A stretch of 11,377 nt of DNA from Oxalobacteraceae bacterium (GTDB lineage Bacteria; Pseudomonadota; Gammaproteobacteria; Burkholderiales; Burkholderiaceae_D), in assembly GCA_003132085.1 (NCBI GenBank), contig PKWO01000292.1:1-11377 (forward strand). The letters run 5' to 3'. Below are positions 1 to 4,813 of the stretch, one piece after another (position 1 is the first letter of the stretch; every line of letters begins with the position of its first letter). A program made the translations under genes and the position numbers. The notes beneath the pieces were generated by a model. It saw nothing but the letters and a program-made list of their open reading frames with translations. It made no database searches and was not told the origin of the DNA.

Positions 1-460
1 GGTCGTCGACCATGTCCCAGGGTTCAAGTCGTCGTGTGCTCGATACCAGCGCGCGCCGCAGTCGGTCGAGAGGGAAAAGGGCCGGGTTCAGGAAAGCAGA
101 ACCGAATGGCACGATGTCGCGCGCGCGCGCAGAGCCGAGGATCGTGCAGATCAAGTCGTTAACCTCGACGGCTTGGATTCCAGGCTGTGGGTCGGAGGTT
201 CGTGGTTCCGCGAGCAGCACGCCGTTGGCGCGTGCGGCGACGAAGTAGCCTGACCGTGGTACCGCGCGAACCAAGCCGCGGGACTCGAGCAGGTAGTAAG
301 CCTGGAACACCGTGCTTGGGCTCAGGCGCCGACTGGCACAAGTCTGGCGAACGGAGGGCAAGCGGTCCCCGGGGCGCAGCACCCCGGCAGCGATCTGCTG
401 CTGGAGTTCTTGAGCCAGAGTTTCGAACCTCGAAGGGGCGGTGGGTGGGCGGATAGGCAT
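1..460 (-). CDS. MocR/PdxR-type GntR-family transcriptional regulator, partial (N-terminal 153 residues)
   Basis: Reading the minus strand from ATG at 460 gives an open frame of 153 codons that leaves the window at its left edge without a stop. Residues about 11-77 form a GntR winged helix-turn-helix, with the hallmark RPGDRLPSVRQT (29-40), LSPSTVFQAYYLLESRGL (46-63) and PRSGYFVAAR (68-77). After a linker (about 78-112) the segment DIVPFGSAFLNPALFPLDRL looks like the start of the fold-type I aminotransferase domain of MocR proteins. Members of this family (PdxR, GabR, TauR) bind PLP and usually control a neighbouring, often divergent, gene for vitamin B6, amino-acid or amine metabolism, or a transporter. 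No divergent gene is visible for about 1 kb here, so the target is unknown. The family call is secure. The specific role is not, and the catalytic-fold lysine is out of view. Confidence 0.9.
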   Translation of the reverse strand, partial: MPIRPPTAPSRFETLAQELQQQIAAGVLRPGDRLPSVRQTCASRRLSPSTVFQAYYLLESRGLVRAVPRSGYFVAARANGVLLAEPRTSDPQPGIQAVEVNDLICTILGSARARDIVPFGSAFLNPALFPLDRLRRALVSSTRRLEPWDMVDD

Positions 461-1443
461 GGTGTCAGCACCACGCCTCAGTCGACTGCCGGCTGGATAG
501 AGGAGCACTGCTACAGTCTACCGATTTAACGTCGAAATGCAAGCTGGCCTGGCATTGGGCAGCGTAGACCGTGGACCACCTTCTGAACCCTTGGCCCCGC
601 GAAGCCTCCGGAAGCGCGCGACGGCTATCAAGTCAAGTGGACGGCTCCCGGTCTGGCAGACAATCCCCGCCTCACGCCGAAGCACGGTCGAACGTTGGAA
701 CTTATGCCGCTCAGGTGGCTGTGACGGCGGGTTCCTTCATTGCGACTCTGGCCCCCCGTGGTCATTGCAATCGTAGGGGGCACGTTTGATTTTTGGTGAG
801 CAGCCATAAGGAGAGGAGTGATGAGCTGCCTAACTGTTCCGATCGGCACGGATTCACAACAGCAGGCGGTGGTTTGCCGCAAATGTCGTGAACTGATTAC
901 CTCAACGTTGAACGTCCGCTCGAACGAGAAGTAGTCATCCAACCAAAAGGTGTCGACGGATCGCTCTAGGTTGGATACCGGCTGTTGGGATTCAAGAGGT
1001 CAACAGCCGCTCAGGGTCGTTTTCACCCTGTCACGGTCCGCCGAAGCGGACAGTCAACTGTCAAATCTTTGTTACCGCCAACAGTGCGCCGACAACGGCG
1101 GCTTCGAGGCTGTAGCAGGCGAAGATCGCGCAATTTTTCCACTGTACGAACGGCCGGTTACTAGCATACTGCCGACAGTCGCGCGGTGCCGCCGAATTTC
1201 CGCAACCAGTCTGAACCGGACAAACGAACACGCAGTTCGACTGGACGGACATGGTGATTTGCGACAGTCAATATATTCGACACAATATAATAATTCAGGA
1301 CGCTGCACTGCACAAGAGGAAGCCAATCATGGCATCTTGAAGTTGGCTATGCTACAAGTTTGACGGCCCGCAGTTTCCCCATTCGACATTGGGATGGCAA
1401 GATCGATGCGAATACGCAACGGGTACTGGCATCCTGCACACGC
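461..1443. other. Gene-poor stretch of about 1 kb, no supportable coding sequence
   Basis: Several short frames are open here on both strands (for example 537-776 plus, 628-942 minus, 950-1363 plus). Their conceptual products are rich in Arg, Ser, Cys and His, show no family motif and lack a convincing ribosome-binding site. The text resembles the eroded intergenic DNA of Burkholderiales. A small perfect hairpin, GTCCGC-CGAA-GCGGAC, sits at 1036-1051. An AT-rich patch at about 1268-1295 contains ATATAATAAT but has no clear -35 partner. No tRNA, insertion sequence end or CRISPR was seen. It may be decayed coding DNA or the edge of an insertion that brought in mqsRA. Confidence 0.6.
515..542 (-). 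promoter_or_regulatory. Possible sigma70-type promoter of the MocR-type gene
   Basis: On the minus strand a TTGCAT -35-like hexamer (537-542) is separated by 16 bp from a TAGACT -10-like hexamer (515-520). This lies about 55 bp upstream of the ATG at 460. Each hexamer has four matches to consensus, so the match is modest and could be chance in a region without other landmarks. No clear MocR-type direct repeats were recognised. Confidence 0.3.
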
Positions 1444-1477
1444 GATTAAAATTAATCTACGATTGAAATTAACCTAC
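1444..1477 (+). repeat. Tandem imperfect 17-bp direct repeats upstream of mqsR
   Basis: GATTAAAATTAATCTAC (1444-1460) is followed at once by GATTGAAATTAACCTAC (1461-1477), with 15 of 17 positions identical. The second copy contains AACCT, the half-site of the MqsA operator, and the first has the one-base variant AATCT. The block ends exactly where the -35 hexamer of mqsR begins. It may provide additional, weaker antitoxin binding half-sites. That role is inferred. Confidence 0.7.
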
Positions 1478-1506
1478 TTGACATATTAAACCTAATAGGT
1501 TAATAT
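1478..1506 (+). promoter_or_regulatory. mqsRA sigma70-type promoter
   Basis: A perfect -35 hexamer TTGACA (1478-1483), an ideal 17-bp spacer and a near-consensus -10 hexamer TAATAT (1501-1506) immediately precede mqsR. The expected start of transcription, about 7 nt past the -10, falls at 1513-1514, which is the A of the toxin ATG. The spacer holds the MqsA operator, so antitoxin binding would block polymerase. Confidence 0.85.
1489..1501. promoter_or_regulatory. MqsA operator palindrome AACCT-AAT-AGGTT
   Basis: This 13-bp sequence is a perfect match to the AACCT-N3-AGGTT site known to be bound by E. coli MqsA. It fills most of the -35/-10 spacer and reaches the first base of the -10 hexamer. 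The downstream antitoxin keeps the residues used for recognition in E. coli (Asn97 and Arg101 when numbered from MKCP), which supports operator function. The implied control is negative autoregulation of the toxin-antitoxin operon. Confidence 0.85.
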
Positions 1507-1513
1507 CCATTTC

Positions 1514-1810
1514 ATGGAGAAAAGCACGCCTCATTGCAAGCTGTCGGTCGTCAAGACAATGGTCAATGCAGGGCAGGTGAGCACAACGAAAGCTGCTCGT
1601 GACGGTGGCGTAGCCTTAGGCTTTGACTTTGACGGCATGCTTGGCGTGATTTTGGCGCTAACCAATGCCGACTTCTACAAGAGCATGACAACCCACGCGG
1701 ATCACCGGGTGTGGCAGGATGTGTATCGCCCAACAACACCAATTGGTGAGGTATATATCAAGCTTACGGTTATTGATGACGTGCTCATCGTGTCTTTCAA
1801 GGAGCTATGA
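1514..1810 (+). CDS. mqsR: Type II toxin MqsR, mRNA interferase
   Basis: This 98-residue protein has the same length as E. coli MqsR and aligns along its whole length: MEKSTPHCKLSVVKTMVNAG at the N-terminus, then DFYKSMTTHADHRVWQDVYR (53-72) and VIDDVLIVSFKEL at the end. MqsR is a RelE/YoeB-fold ribonuclease that cleaves free mRNA, mainly at GCU sites, and slows growth. The residues implicated in E. coli catalysis (Lys56, Gln68, Tyr81, Lys96) are all present at the same numbers, so it should be active. The start at 1514 matches the homologue's N-terminus. No Shine-Dalgarno precedes it, and the promoter places transcription start at or next to the ATG. It precedes the antitoxin gene, the reversed order typical of mqsRA, and shares one operon with it. 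Confidence 0.96.
   Translation: MEKSTPHCKLSVVKTMVNAGQVSTTKAARDGGVALGFDFDGMLGVILALTNADFYKSMTTHADHRVWQDVYRPTTPIGEVYIKLTVIDDVLIVSFKEL
1799..1804 (+). promoter_or_regulatory. Strong ribosome-binding site of mqsA
   Basis: AAGGAG lies inside the last codons of mqsR. It is only 2 nt from an ATG at 1807 (which overlaps the mqsR stop as ATGA) but 8 nt from the ATG at 1813. The spacing favours 1813 as the start, in agreement with E. coli MqsA, which begins MKCP. Confidence 0.8.
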
Positions 1811-1812
1811 TC

Positions 1813-2214
1813 ATGAAATGTCCAACCTGCGGAGCGGCAACGCTGGTACATGATACCCGCGATGTTCCCTATATCTACAAAGGTGAGTCGACCACTCTTC
1901 CCCAAGTGGCCGGCGAATTTTGCACCGCCTGTGACGAATTCATTTTAAACGCGGCGGAGTCCCGTCGCACCATGAAACTGATGTTGGCCTTCAACAAGCA
2001 GGTCAATGCGTCGATTGTTGACCCCGAGTTCATTGTTAGCGTGCGCAAGAAGCTTGGCCTTGACCAGCGTGAGGCCGGTGAAATATTTGGCGGCGGCGTT
2101 AATGCATTTTCGCGCTACGAAAATGGTAAGACCAAGCCATCGCTCGCACTCGTGAAACTATTGAAAGTGCTTGATCGGCATCCCGATTTGCTGGATGAGG
2201 TCAGAGCGGTTTGA
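1813..2214 (+). CDS. mqsA: Type II antitoxin and transcriptional repressor MqsA
   Basis: This 133-residue protein (135 if started at 1807) matches MqsA throughout. The N-terminal zinc domain has the four ligand cysteines Cys3, Cys6, Cys37 and Cys40 (CPTC and CTAC) and wraps the toxin. The C-terminal Xre-type helix-turn-helix, about residues 70-125, carries PEFIVSVRKKLGLDQREAGE and IFGGGVNAFSRYENGKTKPS, with the DNA-contacting Asn97 and Arg101. It neutralises MqsR and represses the operon through the palindrome at 1489-1501. In E. coli it also represses stress genes. The coding start is 2 nt past the mqsR stop, so translation is probably coupled and boosted by the AAGGAG site. Confidence 0.96.
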   Translation: MKCPTCGAATLVHDTRDVPYIYKGESTTLPQVAGEFCTACDEFILNAAESRRTMKLMLAFNKQVNASIVDPEFIVSVRKKLGLDQREAGEIFGGGVNAFSRYENGKTKPSLALVKLLKVLDRHPDLLDEVRAV

Positions 2215-2436
2215 TTGTCGCTGATGGGCATGAGTTGCCAGTCACGAATTTACTCGAAGGCCGTAACTCGTATTGAACGATGTAGCCTACCTGGCTGTCG
2301 TCAAAGGTAATTCCCCGCGCAAAACCAAGCCGCCAGCGAGAGCCCAGCGTCTGTTGAATTCCTTTTTTCACATTTCGATCACGCGAACAATTCGTCGCGC
2401 AAACGCAACACCAATCACGTCGATTTTCCTAAACGT

Positions 2437-2463
2437 TGTAACATTTTATTTCTGTTTGTTACA
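2437..2463. repeat. Inverted repeat TGTAACA-N13-TGTTACA
   Basis: Perfect 7-bp arms at 2437-2443 and 2457-2463 have centres 20 bp apart, about two helical turns. Such geometry suits a dimeric DNA-binding protein. It lies about 495 bp upstream of the porin start and about 220 bp after mqsA. The binder, if any, is unknown. Confidence 0.45.
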
Positions 2464-2728
2464 GCGTGCGTTTTATCGAAGAGCGAAGCCTACACGACAA
2501 AGCCGGGCGCTGCAGAATTTTTTTTCGATCTCGTTTAAGCACCTGATTTATATGGAATAACGGATGCCGTTTCGCGCCTGCTTCAATGCATCGGAACGGT
2601 ACGCTTGCCCGCATGTGCGGCGTGTTGGCCGTCATTTTCAGCCGTGAAATTCATTCCCTTTTCGATCCAACTGAAATGTTTTGATACATGACGCTGCGCG
2701 GGCGTCGATAGCGCGCTGATACATTCAA

Positions 2729-2785
2729 CACCGCGGGAACATCACACGCAATAGCGCCATGAATTTCGGCGTGCGGGCCGCGGTG
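2729..2785 (+). repeat. Nested inverted repeat in the porin upstream region
   Basis: Arms CACCGCGG (2729-2736) and CCGCGGTG (2778-2785) are perfectly complementary. Inside them CACGC (2745-2749) pairs with GCGTG (2769-2773) around a 19-nt loop. If this part is transcribed, the RNA would form a two-tier stem about 170 nt upstream of the porin start codon. It stands out as GC-rich inside an AT-rich stretch. There is no U-run after it, so it is not a typical terminator. Confidence 0.4.
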
Positions 2786-2868
2786 CGGTCTTCTCATTCC
2801 GACATAAAATTTTTTGAACCTTTTAAATTTTGTGAACTCCATGAATGGTTGCTTGTGTATTTTTTCGC

Positions 2869-2883
2869 TGCAAATTTTTTGCA
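2869..2883. repeat. Perfect palindrome TGCAAA-TTT-TTTGCA
   Basis: Perfect 6-bp arms flank three T residues, about 75 bp upstream of the porin start. It could be a protein-binding site near the porin promoter or a weak stem in the leader. The function is unknown. Confidence 0.4.
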
Positions 2884-2957
2884 AGAATCCGTCAGGGGCA
2901 ACTGCGATGCAGACTCTCTGCCGGAAATGTAACTGAAAACTTTTAGGATCATCAACA

Positions 2958-4067
2958 ATGAAAAAATCACTTCTTGCACTCGCGGTTTTGGGGGCATTTT
3001 CTTCCGCTGCGCTGGCTCAAACGAACGTCACGATGTACGGCGATATCGATACCGCCATTCGCTCCACCACCAATGCTGACGCTGCCGGCGGCCGCCAGAT
3101 CGGATTGGGCAGCGGCATATTCGAAGGTTCTCGCCTGGGCTTCAAAGGCACCGAAGATTTGGGCGGCGGCAGCGCTGCCGTGTTCGATTTGGAAGCGGGT
3201 TTCGGCACCACCACCGGCACGCTCGATCAGCAAGGTCAATTGTTCGGTAGCCAGGCATGGGTCGGTTTGAAGAACAATTCGCTGGGTGAAATCGACGCCG
3301 GCCGCCAATACGGTCTGGCTTACCAGACGTTGGGCAGTTACTCGCCGCTGGGTCGCGGCGTCGCTACCGCGCAAGGCAATGTGGCCGAAACCGCATGGCA
3401 GGTCGGCCTGTTCGGCGCGCGCTTCGACAATTCGCTGGAATACACCAATAACTTCGGTCCGATCAAGACGCAATTGCAATACTCGACCGGCGGCGTAGCC
3501 GGCGCCACCAGCGTTGGCGCCACAAGCGCATTGGCCGTGGTCTACGCGACAGGCCCGCTCAGCGTCGGCGGCGTGGTCCAGCAATCGAAAGATGCGAATT
3601 CGAAGAATGTGACCGTGTGGGGCCTGGGCGGTTCTTATGTCGCCGGCCCGGCAACGCTGTTCCTTTCCTACTTCGACGCCAAGCGCGACGCCGGCTTTGG
3701 AACCGCAGCGAACCTGAGCGGCGGGCCGCTTGCCAATACCAACCTGATGGCCAACACCAACACGCTGCTGCAGCGTGACGACGATGTGTGGACTACCGGT
3801 GCCGTATTCCAGGCGACGCCGGCTTTGGCGTACACGGTGGGCTACATGCACGACTCGGTCAAGAACGATTCGGATCTGGGCAATAGCGGCAAGGTGTCGA
3901 CGCTGTATGCAGTCGCCGACTACAACCTCTCCAAACGTACCGACGTCTATGTCGAACTCGACCATACGACCTTGGGCGGCGGTGAAATCACCAGCAATGA
4001 CGTGCTGTCGATTCCCGGCGGCAGCGGACGCACCGGCCTGGCAACCGGCTTGCGCATAAAGTTCTAA
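2958..4067 (+). CDS. General outer-membrane porin (Gram-negative porin, Porin_4 type)
   Basis: This 369-residue protein begins with a textbook signal peptide, MKKSLLALAVLGAFSSAALA, cleaved before QTNVTMYG, leaving a mature chain of about 349 residues. Its first strand, VTMYGDIDTAIRS, the segment GSRLGFKGTEDLGGGSAAVF, the run QAWVGLKNNSLGEIDAGRQY and the terminal LATGLRIKF with C-terminal Phe are features of betaproteobacterial 16-stranded trimeric porins. The terminal Phe is the signal read by the BAM insertion machinery. Such porins allow passive diffusion of small hydrophilic solutes. The length is normal for the family. AGGA at 2945-2948 lies 9 nt before the ATG. Neighbouring genes do not tell substrate preference, so no gene name is given. 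Confidence 0.95.
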   Translation: MKKSLLALAVLGAFSSAALAQTNVTMYGDIDTAIRSTTNADAAGGRQIGLGSGIFEGSRLGFKGTEDLGGGSAAVFDLEAGFGTTTGTLDQQGQLFGSQAWVGLKNNSLGEIDAGRQYGLAYQTLGSYSPLGRGVATAQGNVAETAWQVGLFGARFDNSLEYTNNFGPIKTQLQYSTGGVAGATSVGATSALAVVYATGPLSVGGVVQQSKDANSKNVTVWGLGGSYVAGPATLFLSYFDAKRDAGFGTAANLSGGPLANTNLMANTNTLLQRDDDVWTTGAVFQATPALAYTVGYMHDSVKNDSDLGNSGKVSTLYAVADYNLSKRTDVYVELDHTTLGGGEITSNDVLSIPGGSGRTGLATGLRIKF

Positions 4068-4101
4068 TCCCTCTTTTGCGGATTTGATCCAATAGGTTGT
4101 T

Positions 4102-4139
4102 ACGACTAGCGTGGCGCTGTTGCGCCACGCTAGTGTCGT
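4102..4139 (+). terminator. Strong stem-loop after the porin gene, probable terminator
   Basis: ACGACTAGCGTGGCGC (4102-4117) pairs with GCGCCACGCTAGTGTCGT (4122-4139) around a TGTT loop: 11 bp of continuous stem, a 2-nt bulge, then 5 more bp. It starts 34 nt past the porin stop. There is no T-run on either side, so classical intrinsic termination is uncertain. It may instead protect the 3' end of a highly expressed porin mRNA. Confidence 0.55.
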
Positions 4140-4176
4140 CGCTTCCGGCTAATTTCGGTTCAAGAAAGTCCCGCTC

Positions 4177-4206
4177 TGCGTGCTGCACGCATACCCCGGT
4201 AGGGGT
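4177..4206. repeat. Two adjacent small palindromes
   Basis: TGCGTG-CTG-CACGCA (4177-4191) has perfect 6-bp arms and is followed one base later by ACCCC-GGTA-GGGGT (4193-4206; 5-bp arms, the first arm at 4193-4197). The pair lies between the porin terminator and the marR promoter. The role is unknown, either remnants or protein sites. Confidence 0.4.
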
Positions 4207-4224
4207 GAGTTGCATGAGTTGTGT

Positions 4225-4245
4225 CAGGTGCGGCAGGTGCGGCAG
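4225..4245 (+). repeat. Short tandem repeat, 9-bp unit CAGGTGCGG, 2.3 copies
   Basis: CAGGTGCGG occurs perfectly twice (4225-4233, 4234-4242) and a third copy starts with CAG (4243-4245). The unit is a multiple of three but lies in a gap with no called gene, about 40 bp before the marR promoter. It may be a slippage tract. Copy-number variation is untested. Confidence 0.6.
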
Positions 4246-4284
4246 TCCGCGTTCATTACCCGCGATAAAATTGTCACAACAGTC

Positions 4285-4314
4285 TTGACATCGGTTTCGC
4301 TTCCATATTAGTAT
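4285..4314 (+). promoter_or_regulatory. Promoter of the marR-MFS operon
   Basis: TTGACA (4285-4290) is a perfect -35 hexamer. TAGTAT (4309-4314) at 18-bp spacing is the most plausible -10, with four of six matches. The palindrome beginning at 4313 overlaps the end of the -10 and covers the expected start of transcription, so bound repressor would block initiation. Confidence 0.6.
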
Positions 4315-4338
4315 GCATATACATGGATGTATATGCAT
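4313..4338. promoter_or_regulatory. Perfect 26-bp palindrome, probable MarR operator
   Basis: ATGCATATACAT (4313-4324) and its exact reverse complement ATGTATATGCAT (4327-4338) flank a central GG. Twelve-bp perfect arms are well beyond chance, and the AT-rich, two-turn layout is typical of MarR dimer sites. It sits over the -10 and transcription start, 24 bp before the marR ATG. Negative autoregulation of the regulator together with the transporter is the natural reading. Confidence 0.85.
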
Positions 4339-4362
4339 TAACAAAGGGCTAATAACAGAAAA

Positions 4363-4803
4363 ATGAATATGTTGAGTCAATGCACTTGCTCGAAACTACG
4401 GCAACTGACACGCAAGATGACCGGCATCTACGATCATCATCTGGCCGCCGACGCGCTCACCATCAGCCAATATTCGTTGTTGGCGCGGATCGGAAAGTAT
4501 GGGCCTGTCGGCGTGATTCCATTGGCGATGCAGATGGGGATGGATCGCAGCACGATGAGCCGCAGCCTGAAGCCGTTGATCGGCGCGGGCTGGATTGAAA
4601 CCGTCGATCTGCCGCTGGAGATGCTGACCGATAAACGGTCGTTCGGCGTCCGCTTGAGTGCGGCAGGGAAGCGCAAGTGGCATGCGGCAATGCCGAACTG
4701 GCGCAAGGCGCAGCATGAAATTGGCGCGATATTAGGTGACAAAACGCTGCAGGAGTTGGAGGGTCTCATCGACCAAGCCAACGGCAAACTCGAAAATTTC
4801 TAA
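4363..4803 (+). CDS. MarR-family transcriptional regulator
   Basis: This 146-residue protein has the MarR winged-helix layout. N-terminal helices (about 5-30, SQCTCSKLRQLTRKMTGIYD) serve dimerisation, helices about 33-60 follow, the recognition helix is DRSTMSRSLKPLIGAGW (61-77), the wing covers about 82-98 with TDKRSFGVRLS, and a C-terminal dimerisation helix closes it. MarR proteins usually repress their own operon until a small aromatic or toxic ligand, or thiol oxidation, releases them. Cys7 and Cys9 near the N-terminus are a CxC pair seen in a subgroup of the family and might sense redox state; this is speculative. The ribosome-binding site is weak, with GGG about 14 nt before the ATG, and a second ATG lies at 4369. 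The gene is 10 bp from the MFS gene and preceded by a perfect operator-like palindrome. Confidence 0.93.
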   Translation: MNMLSQCTCSKLRQLTRKMTGIYDHHLAADALTISQYSLLARIGKYGPVGVIPLAMQMGMDRSTMSRSLKPLIGAGWIETVDLPLEMLTDKRSFGVRLSAAGKRKWHAAMPNWRKAQHEIGAILGDKTLQELEGLIDQANGKLENF

Positions 4804-4813
4804 GATTATTATC

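Larger units (their letters stand above)
2215..2957. other. Long AT-rich intergenic region and porin leader, no supported gene
   Basis: These 743 bp separate mqsA from the porin. A 95-codon frame (2273-2560, from TTG) has no recognisable family or ribosome-binding site and is not called. The DNA becomes AT-rich toward the porin, with T and A runs around 2800-2880, and holds the inverted repeats listed separately. No consensus sigma70 promoter could be chosen with confidence. Long upstream regions are usual for porins, whose expression is often controlled by osmolarity regulators and small RNAs, so regulatory content is likely but not shown. Confidence 0.6.

Noticed and set aside
628..942. 104-codon minus-strand frame in the gene-poor stretch
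   Set aside because: Low-quality composition (many Arg, Ser, Thr, Cys), no Shine-Dalgarno and no recognised domain. Probably non-coding.
1268..1295. Possible promoter ATATAATAAT with an upstream -35
   Set aside because: The -10-like text is good but no convincing -35 at 16-18 bp and no downstream gene nearby.
2273..2560. 95-codon frame from TTG in the porin upstream region
   Set aside because: No ribosome-binding site, no family motif, and composition follows the AT-rich intergenic DNA.
2815..2830. Second MqsA operator near the porin (AACCTTTTAAATT)
   Set aside because: The left half AACCT is present but the right half lacks both G residues of AGGTT, so it is likely chance in an A/T-rich leader.
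2967..3965. Long open frame on the minus strand opposite the porin gene (332 codons)
   Set aside because: It is the mirror of a strongly biased, well-recognised coding frame. The translation is low in motif content with no family features, while the plus-strand porin is complete with signal peptide and C-terminal Phe.
4736..4813. Extended N-terminus of the MFS transporter from GTG 4736
   Set aside because: The extra 26 residues are hydrophilic, overlap the end of marR and are unlike the family. ATG 4814 just after the marR stop is the better start.
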